From contig DAISVU010000021.1 of NCBI GenBank assembly GCA_036839975.1, positions 1-19,885 on the forward strand: a stretch of 19,885 bases of DNA. Reading direction: 5' to 3'. A program made the translations under genes and the position numbers. Below are positions 1 through 7,519 of this stretch, one piece after another (the stretch's first letter is position 1; every line of letters begins with the position of its first letter). The DNA comes from RGIG7111 sp036839975 (GTDB lineage: Bacteria > Bacillota > Clostridia > Peptostreptococcales > Anaerovoracaceae). Below the pieces are notes generated by a model that saw nothing but the letters and a program-made list of their open reading frames with translations, made no database searches and was not told the origin of the DNA.

Positions 1-150
1 TGCTGCATTTTTGTCTTCAAAGTACTATTTTTCGAGTAAAACGACGGAAGTCAGGGTTTATACTGACATTTTCAAAATCTGTCACAAGACAGGCTTATTA
101 AGGTTACCCTTTTTCAAGCCGGTACATCTGAAAAAAGTCCTTGACAAACA

Positions 151-345
151 TTAGCAAGATTCTTCATACTGCTCGATATATCTGGTATGTACGCAGTCGT
201 TTCTTTGTTCCCTGTATCTATCCCAGTCATAGAGAAATATCTCATCAATCTCTTCCTCACTCATTCCGGCCTTTCTATATTCTTTTCGCATTTTTTCATG
301 CTCCTTTATGAACTTTTTGCGCTCGTATCCATCGTTAAAATGCAT
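151..345 (-). CDS. Small conserved-looking acidic/basic protein, 64 aa
   Basis: This is a complete 64-residue gene with a clear AGGAGA ribosome binding site six bases before the ATG at 343-345. The product is highly charged and mostly helical in character (segments such as HEKMRKEYRKAG and MSEEEIDEIF), with no membrane segment or signal peptide. From memory, short proteins starting with a similar FNDGYERKKF motif occur in Clostridia mobile elements, beside recombinase or sigma-like genes. I could not check this, so no function is assigned. It is the last gene on the minus strand in this window. It follows a strong terminator and a set of hairpins, so it is probably expressed separately from the RiPP genes upstream. 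The good RBS and the well-formed protein argue that it is real. Confidence 0.7.
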   Translation of the reverse strand: MHFNDGYERKKFIKEHEKMRKEYRKAGMSEEEIDEIFLYDWDRYREQRNDCVHTRYIEQYEESC

Positions 346-428
346 AGTACATCTCCTGATTTTGAAAAATATGTAAATTCAAAATCAAAAGGTCACGGAT
401 ATTTAGCTATGTAACATTCCCAACGCAT

Positions 429-482
429 AAAAGCTCCTTACCGAGCCTTACGCAAAGGCATAGGCAAAGAGCTCACGCCTAT
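429..482 (-). promoter_or_regulatory. Overlapping hairpins in the leader of the 64-aa gene
   Basis: Reading the minus strand, three short perfect hairpins follow each other: ATAGGC/GCCTAT (arms 477-482 and 460-465), GCCTT/AAGGC (arms 455-459 and 445-449) and GCTC/GAGC (arms 443-446 and 433-436), the last followed by UUUU. The second and third share bases 445-446 and so cannot form together. This mutually exclusive arrangement resembles an attenuator. No ligand or leader mechanism is demonstrated. Confidence 0.4.
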
Positions 483-485
483 ACG

Positions 486-538
486 AAAAAGCCTGACAAA
501 ACATATATCCCTTTGGATTCCCTTTGTTTCGTCAGGCT
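486..538 (-). terminator. Intrinsic terminator with U5 tail
   Basis: The arms at 531-538 and 490-497 pair perfectly over 8 bp (AGCCTGAC with GTCAGGCT). After one mismatch, a further 4 bp pair (GAAAC side with GTTTT side). On the minus strand the stem is followed directly by a U run (positions 490-486). It would stop transcripts arriving from the RiPP/ABC region, or act as the switchable terminator of the 64-aa gene leader. Confidence 0.75.
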
Positions 539-657
539 CTTACTTTCTCTATTTATCACAGAATCTAAAACTGTGAGCTTATTTGATAATTGTAATCGCT
601 TAAGGGAATCTTCCTTTTAGTGACTTCATATTATCTCTCGTATTTTATTTTCAGTTC

Positions 658-795
658 TTATTTAAAAAGCGTTTCTCTAATTCTTTTATATTTTTTCTTG
701 TTTCCTTTATAAGTACCTCCTGTTTTTATTCTCATGTCCATCAAGTTTAATAAGCCCTCTCCTGCAAAAATATGTCCATGTTTTTGCAGGAACAT
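658..795 (-). CDS. Possible small basic protein, 45 aa
   Basis: This reading frame starts at the ATG at 793-795, only 13 bases after the stop of the broken ABC transporter, and ends with TAA at 658-660. The protein begins MFLQKHGHIF and ends in a very basic tail (KGNKKKYKRIRETLFK). A weak AAGG lies about 7 bases before the start. An 11-bp perfect hairpin (arms 760-770 and 781-791) falls inside the first 12 codons, so either the hairpin is incidental or the frame is not translated. The position suggests the last gene of the RiPP operon, or the tail of a decayed gene. I do not recognise it. Confidence 0.4.
   Translation of the reverse strand: MFLQKHGHIFAGEGLLNLMDMRIKTGGTYKGNKKKYKRIRETLFK
760..791. 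repeat. 11-bp perfect inverted repeat after the ABC gene
   Basis: TCCTGCAAAAA at 760-770 and TTTTTGCAGGA at 781-791 are exact reverse complements around a 10-base loop. Neither strand has a U tract after the stem, so it is not a standard intrinsic terminator. It may stabilise the 3' end of the transporter message or regulate start of the 45-codon frame that overlaps it. Confidence 0.6.
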
Positions 796-808
796 AAAAC
801 AGCCTTAT

Positions 809-2668
809 TTATTGTGATATTATATTATCATTCTTGATCTTGCCTTCTTCTATAATTATATCTTCCGTATTTGTATTCTCTCCATTTATATGATTTCGCA
901 CAGACAAATCATCAATATCGTGATATCGCTTAAACAGTGCTGTATATATTCCCTGTTTATCAATTAACTGGCTATGTGTTCCTGATTCTGCAATTTTGCT
1001 ATTCTCCAGCACAGTTATGTTGTTTGCATGCACAACCATAGTATTGAATCTATGTATAATTATAAATGTAATTTTCTCCTTTGTTTCCTGACGTATTGTT
1101 TTCAATATTTCAGATTCCGTAAGCAAATCTAACGATGCATTTGGTTCATCAAAAATATAAACATCCGCATCGCGATACAAGGTTCTGCCAAGTGTCATCT
1201 TTTGCCATTGTCCGATAGACATTTGTGTACCATCCTGAAATTGACAACCCAGCATTTGAGAAAGCTGATCCGTGTATTCTCCAAGCTTTACCCTGCGCAG
1301 AATATTTTTATATATTTCGGTTGTTTTGCGAGGTTAACATTTCCATAACGAATATTATCCTCAATACTACTCTCGTATTTTATATAATTTTGGAACAATA
1401 CACTGATCTTGCTACGATAGTGAGTAATATTCAATTCTCTAAGATTATATCCATTTATCAACACATTCCCTGTGTAATCATTAGATACCCCCATAATAAT
1501 CTTCATAAGGGTAGTCTTTCCGGATCCGTTATTTCCTATAAGGATAGTTAATTCGCCAGGTTTAATTTCAAAATTAATTTCCTTTAGAGCATATTCTTTT
1601 TTTGCCCTGATATCGATATGAGACGCCTTCTATTTTGATTGAGTCAATCTTGTCAACAACGAGTCCATCTTCATTTGTATCTTCTGGCTCTAACTCAAAA
1701 AAATCTCTAATTAGCTCAATCATCACACTATTCTTATACAGGAATGATAATTGCGAAAAAACCGGAACAAGATTGTCTTTCAGATTGTCAATGGAATTGT
1801 TGTAAAGCAGAAAGCGACCAATTGATATGGTGCCGCTAAAAGTATGAATCAAAATCCATAGTGTCACGCCAAAATCTGATGCTCTTTCAAGGACAGTTAA
1901 AACTCAAAAAACTCTTCCTCTTTTGTTATTTAATAGGATTTGTTTCAAATTGCAGGCATCTCTTATCAAACCATATTGTTTTATAAAAAAGCGGAACAAA
2001 CCAAATGTCTTAATTTCTTTGTAGTCTTCCGAATTTGTAAGCAAGTATGAGATATATCCCGCTCTTCTATTCGGTTCAGTGTTCTCTTTTTCCACCTCAT
2101 ATTCTTTCAGATTGTATCGTTTCTCGAATATATAACGCACAATAGGGATGACAATAATAATAACAAAGAGGATGATATTGAATTTTGCAATAATCACAGC
2201 AAAAGATACAGAGCTAATAAGCGAAGCCGCTAAAGAAAGTCTTCATACTACCGAGAATACCTGCATCCGCATCATACTGCGTCCGATTGACTAAGTCGTA
2301 TGTGTGGTTGTTCTCAAAATCTTTACAACTTAGAGTAGATACTCAAGTATCTGCTCTTGAAAGTGCAAGTCAAAAGCCAGTTCGTAATTCCTCAGCCTAA
2401 CGCCTGTAAATAATAGCAGAACCTCGGAAATAAGTTGAACCACAGCTACAGAAGCTAAGAGAATACCTGCATCTTGTAATCTACCCGATTGGTACTGAAT
2501 TACATCAATCATTCGCTGAAATAGAACTAATGTTATGACAGGCGAAATCCCTTTCACTATCGAATTCATTATCAACATAAACAGATAGGCTTTCTTAAAA
2601 CGAAATAGCTCAGCTACTGACCATATAAAATTATCTATTCCTTTTCTTTTTTTCTTTTTTTCGCCCAT
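809..2668 (-). pseudogene. Broken ABC transporter (fused permease-ATPase, peptide-exporter type)
   Basis: Pieces in different frames together make one fused permease-ATPase of about 620 codons starting at 2668 (start MGEKKKKRKGID). The membrane domain is encoded roughly from 2650 to 1900. The nucleotide-binding domain follows: Walker A GNNGSGKTT near 1512-1538, signature-like SIGQWQK near 1200, and Walker B VYIFDEPNASLD near 1130-1165. The usual LSGGQ is seen here as MSIGQ. Breaks I can place are a stop at 2330-2332 with frame change, a frame change near 2225-2235, an in-frame TGA at 1904-1906, a one-base-too-long A run (plus-strand T7, 1597-1603) and a one-base-too-short A run (plus-strand T4, 1324-1327). 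Its place downstream of the radical SAM and VanY genes suggests it was the exporter of the modified peptide. As written it cannot make a full protein; two of the breaks could be sequencing errors. Confidence 0.85.
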
Positions 2669-2720
2669 AAAAATTTCGCCTCTTATTGTTTTTTCGTCAA
2701 TTTAAATACTTTCTCTATTT

Positions 2721-2849
2721 TTAACAACAAGAAAAGCCACAACAAAGAATTATATCTCCTTCACATATTAAAAATTGCTAATAATTGCTTTTCTACTTAA
2801 TTAGAATTATTCCTTGTGCAAATTTTAAGCTCCTTTGTTTTATTTTCAT
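2721..2849 (-). other. Gap between VanY and ABC genes with a degenerate Cys-rich reading frame
   Basis: This 223-base gap has no intact gene. One frame starts with ATG at 2847-2849 after a GGAAAGAGGG stretch, reads MKIKQRSLKFAQGIILIK, hits two in-frame stops, then ends with LCCGFSCC before TAA at 2721-2723. A second AAGGAGA lies shortly before the CCGFSCC end. It may be a dead second precursor gene or chance; the evidence is weak. Confidence 0.2.
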
Positions 2850-2891
2850 CCCTCTTTCCGCATATACATCACTGATTAAACCACAAGTTTT

Positions 2892-3542
2892 CTACAGTCT
2901 GTCAATATATTCTTCAAGACAAACACCGCTTGAATGCATTTCAGCAGCAGCTTCCTTACCTACATAGCGATAGTGCCATGGTTCATAACTGATTCCGGTA
3001 ACAGAATCTTTATCCGGAAGATATCTTTGAACAAAACCATACTTATATGAATTATTTGCCAGCCAAGAATATAAAGCAGGAGATGCAGCATATCTATCTG
3101 CATTGATATCAATTGCAATGCCAATCTGATGTTCACTTGTGCCGGGAACAGCAACCCATTTCTCTACAAGTCTTTTAGCTTCCCTTGAAGAATGTCCCTC
3201 AAGTTCAAACTCTTCAATCTTCTCTTCCATCAATTGTTGTTGTTCTTCTTCACTTCTATATCCTGCGCTTACGTGTAGTTGCAAGCCCTCCGCTCGTGCC
3301 GCATCAAACATTTTTTGTAATTCAGGGTATATGCGGGAATCCACCTTTTCCCCATTAGACAATTCTATCAATTCAAATTTGTAGTCTTTTGGAATATAGT
3401 TATTCTTATTTACAAGTATAAGGTTCCAACCGTTATCTACATTTGCATAGTGTTTAAAATATATGCCTTGTCTTAAAAAAAACAATCCTGTTAAAATCAA
3501 CAGCATCAGCAGCCATAATACGATACGCTTTTTTTTCCTCAT
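2892..3542 (-). CDS. VanY-like D-alanyl-D-alanine carboxypeptidase (M15B), membrane anchored
   Basis: The 216-residue protein begins with a basic stretch and a single membrane segment (about residues 6-23), giving an extracellular catalytic domain. The M15B/VanY motifs are all present: SAGYRS (91-96), SEHQIGIAIDI (136-146) with zinc ligands His138 and Asp145, and EPWHYRYVG (187-195) with Glu187 and His190. The family cuts the terminal D-Ala from peptidoglycan stem peptides. The gene begins 42 bases after the radical SAM gene, so it is probably in the same operon. No VanR, VanS or ligase genes are nearby, so this is not a vancomycin-resistance cassette. In a RiPP cluster it may alter the wall as self-protection, or possibly help process the peptide; both roles are inference. 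Confidence 0.88.
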   Translation of the reverse strand: MRKKKRIVLWLLMLLILTGLFFLRQGIYFKHYANVDNGWNLILVNKNNYIPKDYKFELIELSNGEKVDSRIYPELQKMFDAARAEGLQLHVSAGYRSEEEQQQLMEEKIEEFELEGHSSREAKRLVEKWVAVPGTSEHQIGIAIDINADRYAASPALYSWLANNSYKYGFVQRYLPDKDSVTGISYEPWHYRYVGKEAAAEMHSSGVCLEEYIDRL

Positions 3543-3584
3543 ATTACTTTATCTCTACATTATTGAATAAAACGCTTTACGTTA

Positions 3585-5042
3585 TCACATTATATTGATG
3601 GTTCTTACTGCTTCATCTAGTTTATCTTTATCATGTTCATACAATCTATAGTAATTTATGAACATGTCTTTCAACAACTCTTTGGAAGTTTCGCATAATT
3701 CACCTGATACATATGGACAGTCTACACCACCCTCCATAGAACTTTCATAACATACTCCACACAAGGTTCTTGCCCAGCAATTATTACACAGTTCCTGAAA
3801 ATAGTCTGCATACCCTTTTATATATAAATCAAATATACGATCGATATCATATCCTTTATAGCAATTTCCTATGGATGGTGCAGCTCCAACCTTTTCGCAT
3901 GTTTTGTAGTCTCCATCCGTTGTCACGTAGACCCGCCTCTGTCCTGGTATACAATTCCCATGAAGGCATGATTTGTCAATAAAGCCATCAACTGAAATAT
4001 CTCGATTTGCAATCCTATATAATTCAATGTTAATAAGATTAAAGAATTCTGATTCCGTGCCATTTTTTACAAAATCATCCGCCGCCCATTCTTCTAAAGG
4101 ACTAATTTTAAGAACATCTCCCCCTTCTTGTGAGTAATTATCGATATCCCAATTACCCATGTCGACATAAGAATAGTTACAAGAAATTTCTTTTGGAATA
4201 TTCAGTTCTCCATAGAAAAAATTCTTTATAGTGATCAGTTTTGTTTTTTCGTACGGTGGGGTTATCACGCAATTTATTGATAACGTTCGACCGGCTTCTA
4301 CACAATAGAATTTATCCAACAGCAACTTAAAACCGCGAATTGCTTTATCAAACGATCCCCTCCCACTTTCATATGTTCTAAACATGTCATGATACAGTCT
4401 TGGACCATCCAAACTACACACTATCTCAATGTCATTAAGAGTTTTAAGAAAGTCAACCATCTCATCTGTTAACAAAGTCAGATTTGTAGTAAAACCATAT
4501 GATAAAGCGCTAATATGTTTATAATTATCCCTTACGTAAATGATGCACTTTTTCATCAAATCAAATTTGAGGAGCGGTTCTCCTCCATAGAATGTTAAGG
4601 CAAAACGAGAGCCTTTAAATTGTGATAATATATTATCAATGCTTCTTTTAGCAATTACGAAATTCATTTTTTTCGGCGAAAAAGCCCTATGGTTTGGATG
4701 ATGTTCATTATATATACAATATTTGCACCTCAAATTACAAGATTCTGTAAGTTCTAAAACAATTTGCTCACAATTACCTTTAACCAAAGCAGCGACTTTT
4801 TCTTTTGTCGGTAAAAGAAAAGGCCATTGCTTATCAGAAAATAATCGTTCCTCTTTTATAAAGGATTCAGATTCCGGGTTCTCTGAAAAAGCCGTTTCAA
4901 TACTAATTATATTATTCAGTATTCTATCAATAAACTCTCTCTCTTTTGGAGAACAGGTACTAGTTTTGCCTGTACCAGTATCAAAATAATAATGTTTGTC
5001 TTTTGAAATATTAAAAGTAAAACCAAATCTTTGATTATTCAT
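3585..5042 (-). CDS. Radical SAM/SPASM Cys-rich peptide maturase (CLI_3235/CcpM type)
   Basis: The 485-residue enzyme has the [4Fe-4S]-SAM motif CNLRCKYC (Cys102, Cys106, Cys109), the GGEP motif at 153-156 and a Cys-rich C-terminal SPASM-type region (Cys359, 364, 382, 394, 419, 422, 428, 431, 442, 450) that would bind auxiliary clusters. The N-terminal 90 residues form the peptide-binding-like front domain common in such maturases. From memory of the TIGR04068 family description, the architecture and the paired 56-residue Cys-rich peptide fit the CLI_3235-type maturases of Clostridia. Related enzymes install thioether or similar cross-links on Cys in precursors. It lies 88 bases after the precursor gene and has an AAAGGAAA ribosome binding site. 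The frame is intact and all key Cys are present. Family assignment is firm at the level of radical SAM peptide maturase, less so for the exact subfamily. Confidence 0.88.
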   Translation of the reverse strand: MNNQRFGFTFNISKDKHYYFDTGTGKTSTCSPKEREFIDRILNNIISIETAFSENPESESFIKEERLFSDKQWPFLLPTKEKVAALVKGNCEQIVLELTESCNLRCKYCIYNEHHPNHRAFSPKKMNFVIAKRSIDNILSQFKGSRFALTFYGGEPLLKFDLMKKCIIYVRDNYKHISALSYGFTTNLTLLTDEMVDFLKTLNDIEIVCSLDGPRLYHDMFRTYESGRGSFDKAIRGFKLLLDKFYCVEAGRTLSINCVITPPYEKTKLITIKNFFYGELNIPKEISCNYSYVDMGNWDIDNYSQEGGDVLKISPLEEWAADDFVKNGTESEFFNLINIELYRIANRDISVDGFIDKSCLHGNCIPGQRRVYVTTDGDYKTCEKVGAAPSIGNCYKGYDIDRIFDLYIKGYADYFQELCNNCWARTLCGVCYESSMEGGVDCPYVSGELCETSKELLKDMFINYYRLYEHDKDKLDEAVRTINIM

Positions 5043-5056
5043 GTCAATTTCCTTTC

Positions 5057-5106
5057 AAAACAAGGGCTAAAGAACGTAAGCGAATTTACCCCTTCACCCC
5101 TGTTTT
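5057..5106 (-). promoter_or_regulatory. Stem-loop between precursor and maturase genes
   Basis: On the minus strand AAAACAGGGG (5097-5106) pairs with CCCTTGTTTT (5057-5066) with one bulged T. Inside it, GTAA and TTAC form a short inner stem around ATTCGC. There is no U run after the stem. It sits exactly in the intergenic gap, so it could protect the short precursor message or limit read-through into the maturase gene, raising peptide over enzyme. Confidence 0.5.
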
Positions 5107-5130
5107 ATTATTTTCAATTTGCTCTATGTA

Positions 5131-5301
5131 CTACGCATTTTTTGCCTTCTTATTAGCATCGTTTCCTGAAATACAGTTACAATGGCAAGAGAACCATGGA
5201 TTCCAACTGCCTCTAGTATTTTTCCAACCGCTTGCACAAACGCATCCTGCCTTTGGTTCTGTACCACCAGTATTTGATTTTGTTTCATTTATAACTTTCA
5301 T
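5131..5301 (-). CDS. Cys-rich RiPP precursor peptide, 56 aa
   Basis: A complete 56-codon gene runs from the ATG at 5299-5301 to the TAG at 5131-5133, preceded by AAAGGAGA with seven bases of spacing. The first 18 residues (MKVINETKSNTGGTEPKA) look like a leader. They are followed by a Gly/Cys/Trp-rich core with Cys20, 22, 39, 41 and 43: GCVCASGW, then WNPWFSCHCNCISGN, and a basic tail NKKAKNA. No signal peptide is visible, as expected for a peptide exported after modification. It lies 88 bases upstream of the radical SAM/SPASM gene on the same strand, which is the standard precursor-maturase arrangement. It resembles, from memory, the CLI_3235-type precursor family; the final structure and activity are unknown. 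The leader/core boundary is a guess from composition. Confidence 0.82.
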   Translation of the reverse strand: MKVINETKSNTGGTEPKAGCVCASGWKNTRGSWNPWFSCHCNCISGNDANKKAKNA

Positions 5302-5447
5302 AAGACATCTCCTTTTATCTATAAGTTCCCTGAATTGTTAAAATGCTGTTTCTTAAAGCCTCCTTCCCTTTTCATCAATTCCTATTTACAATTATTTAGC
5401 ATCTTTCAATTCAAGCCAATTGACGAGCAAAATATTCGTAATCACAA
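5302..5447 (-). promoter_or_regulatory. Leader region of the RiPP precursor, with an 18-codon mini-frame
   Basis: This 146-base gap separates the ABC-2 permease stop from the precursor start. It contains the AAAGGAGA ribosome binding site of the precursor and, in front of it, a mini-frame from ATG 5373-5375 to TAG 5319-5321 (MKREGGFKKQHFNNSGNL) with AGGAA five bases ahead. A 6-bp inverted repeat (GAATTG and CAATTC) brackets most of the mini-frame. No convincing -35/-10 pair stands out, so a promoter here is assumed from the gap, not seen. Confidence 0.3.
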
Positions 5448-6644
5448 TCAGCTATTAACAGTCGTCTTTTTATAACATTGATACGTTAGAGGGAGCAATG
5501 CCACTGCAAGCCCGGAGTACGCCAACATTAGAAAAGGAATCTGCCGAAAAACAAAGCTGCCAAGCTGAAAGATATATGGAATTCTGGAACAGTTCAATAT
5601 GTTATTCAAGTGGTATGGCATCAACATCAAAAAGTCATACTGAATGCTTATGTTCCTTGCTATAAATGGAGTAATTAAAAATAGGAGAAGTGGAATCACA
5701 ATGGCAATGATGGTACCTCTTGTCTTTGCAGCAATTAACATGGAAATAGAGGAAGCAAGCAAACACGCTATATATCCGCAAAGAGCCGCAATCCCGCATA
5801 ACTGACGAAAGGAAACAATGTAAATCGCATATGGTGCATCAAATTGAAACATTGTCTTTCCACCACTTGTTCCCATAACCGAAAAGCAAAGCAGACATAG
5901 CAATCCAATTCCTACCCAGTAAAGGATGGTGGTCATGAGAAGCCCAGACACAATTTTCCCTCTGATAGCCTTTCCCCTTCCATGTAAGGTAGAGAAGAAT
6001 ACCGAATCTGATCGGTACCGAAACTCCTGTGCAAAAATCCTGGCGGAAAAAAATGCCGAAATAATCAGCAGTATAATACTGAACACTTCAATGTATTTAA
6101 ATACCCCCTCCCATGGCTGAAATGCTTCATAATGCACTGGCATCTTTATCTCTTGGAATTTTTTCAATAGGAACTCCCGCTGTTCCTTGGTCTTTCCATA
6201 TTCTTTGCTTTCAGCTTTTAGATTTTCCCGGTATCTGTCATATATTTTTTCTATATTGTGGGGTTTCTCACGCAATATAGCCAATGAATCATCATCATCC
6301 GTATGCTCACCGTAGAATGCACTGCTTGCAAAGAACGCAATATCGAAAAATGCTGCCGGTTTATTCTCCTTGGACTTACCTTCTAAACCATTTCTGTCCA
6401 AGGCGTTTCCCTTTTCTACAATTTCCCTGATTCTGACAGGAGTAAGGGGTCCTCTGCATTGGTTTTTTTCCTCCATCAGTTGACGTACTGCAACCAGACT
6501 GTTTCCTTCCGCAGAATCTTCATCGACATTAATACTGTTTTCTATTGCCAGATAACTTAAGAATATGGCGAAGAAAATCACCGATAGCAAAAGCGCCTTG
6601 CAAAGCCTGTTCCTCATTATCATCTTCCACTCATATCTAATCAT
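5448..6644 (-). CDS. ABC-2 type transporter permease
   Basis: The 398-residue protein has one N-terminal membrane helix (about 16-34), a large hydrophilic extracellular loop (about 35-180) and five further helices (about 183-204, 231-256, 283-305, 309-329, 366-388). This is the ABC-2 permease layout. Its ATG overlaps the stop of the ATPase gene by 4 bases (6641-6644), showing translational coupling. The substrate cannot be told from sequence. Transporters in sigma-factor/ABC operons of this kind often export peptides, lipids or antibiotics. The RiPP precursor begins 146 bases downstream, so a link to peptide export or immunity is possible but unproven. Confidence 0.85.
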   Translation of the reverse strand: MIRYEWKMIMRNRLCKALLLSVIFFAIFLSYLAIENSINVDEDSAEGNSLVAVRQLMEEKNQCRGPLTPVRIREIVEKGNALDRNGLEGKSKENKPAAFFDIAFFASSAFYGEHTDDDDSLAILREKPHNIEKIYDRYRENLKAESKEYGKTKEQREFLLKKFQEIKMPVHYEAFQPWEGVFKYIEVFSIILLIISAFFSARIFAQEFRYRSDSVFFSTLHGRGKAIRGKIVSGLLMTTILYWVGIGLLCLLCFSVMGTSGGKTMFQFDAPYAIYIVSFRQLCGIAALCGYIACLLASSISMLIAAKTRGTIIAIVIPLLLFLITPFIARNISIQYDFLMLMPYHLNNILNCSRIPYIFQLGSFVFRQIPFLMLAYSGLAVALLPLTYQCYKKTTVNS

Positions 6645-7519
6645 TCGCTCTCCTCCGTCCTTTCTCCGAAATAGAACAAGAACGCATCTTCCAACGTTGC
6701 CTGCACATTCTTTGCCCCGGGAGCAGGCTTTCTCTCTGCAACAATTCTGAGCTCCACCCCCGCGTCCGTGTTCCTCATATTCGCAATGGGAAAGTTTTCC
6801 GTGTATTTCCCAACACTTTCCCCCGGAATCGTGCAGCTCCAGACTTTGCCAGCAACAAGTCCCACCAATTCCTCCGCAGTACCGATAAAAGAGAACCTTC
6901 CGCTTTTCATAAGCATTATCCTGTTTGCAATGAATTCAACATCAGACACTATATGTGTCGAAAGAATAACCATACGCTTTTCAGACAGCTCTGTAATCAG
7001 ATTACGAAATCGGATTCTCTCATTAGGATCCAGCCCAGCAGTTGGTTCATCCAACACTAGAATCTCAGGGTCATTCAGCACCGCCTGTGCAATACCGACT
7101 CTCCGAATCATTCCTCCCGAAAAGGTTCTCAGTTTTTTCTTTCCCGTATCTTTCAGTCCTACCTTTTCCAGAAGCATTTCTACTCTTTCTTTGGCTACGG
7201 CAGGACGAAGCCCCTTTATGTCCGCGATATACTTCAGATATTCTCTTGCAGAAAGGTCGGGATAGAATCCAAAATCCTGAGGAAGATATCCAATTATGCA
7301 TCGGTACTCTCTACCCATTTCAAAAATATCCTTTCCATCGCACGTAATGCTCCCACGTGATGGTTTCATCAACGTGCAGATCATACGCATCAGTGTCGTT
7401 TTTTCTGCACCATTGGTGCCAAGCAATCCATAGACACCTTTCTCCATCGTATATTCCAGGTCTTTGACAGCCACCTGACTGCCATACTCTTTTGTCAGAT
7501 TATTGAGCACAAGTTTCAT
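6641..7519 (-). CDS. ABC transporter ATP-binding protein with a mutated Walker A
   Basis: Starting at the ATG at 7517-7519, which follows GGAGGT by eight bases, the product is 292 residues. An upstream in-frame start at 7543 lacks a comparable site. The ABC motifs run in order: Walker A GTNGAEKTT (34-42), Q-loop Gln81, signature SGGMIRR (134-140), Walker B ILVLDEP (153-159) and switch His189. Walker A should read GxNGAGKTT; the Gly before the catalytic Lys is Glu39 (codon 7403-7405, GGA changed to GAA on the coding strand). This Gly is nearly invariant and its loss should block ATP binding. The gene overlaps the upstream membrane-protein gene by 20 bases and the permease by 4, so it is in a four-gene operon. 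The frame is otherwise intact. Confidence 0.88.
   Translation of the reverse strand: MKLVLNNLTKEYGSQVAVKDLEYTMEKGVYGLLGTNGAEKTTLMRMICTLMKPSRGSITCDGKDIFEMGREYRCIIGYLPQDFGFYPDLSAREYLKYIADIKGLRPAVAKERVEMLLEKVGLKDTGKKKLRTFSGGMIRRVGIAQAVLNDPEILVLDEPTAGLDPNERIRFRNLITELSEKRMVILSTHIVSDVEFIANRIMLMKSGRFSFIGTAEELVGLVAGKVWSCTIPGESVGKYTENFPIANMRNTDAGVELRIVAERKPAPGAKNVQATLEDAFLFYFGERTEESE

Noticed and set aside
79..92. Small perfect hairpin CTGTC-ACAA-GACAG downstream of the 64-aa gene
   Set aside because: Five base pairs without a U tract is too short to call a terminator or an origin of transfer; it may be chance.
3139..3384. Plus-strand open frame rich in Ser and Cys, at first sight a Cys-rich peptide
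   Set aside because: It is the antisense of the VanY catalytic domain; the Ser/Cys content comes from Glu/Ala/Gln codons read backwards.
2892..3542. VanY as part of a vancomycin-resistance operon
   Set aside because: No VanR/VanS, D-Ala-D-Lac/Ser ligase, VanH or VanX/T gene is in the window; the neighbours are RiPP genes.
6768..7347. Long plus-strand open frames opposite the ABC ATPase gene
   Set aside because: No ribosome sites, no recognisable domain, and the opposite strand has a complete ABC ATPase with all motifs.
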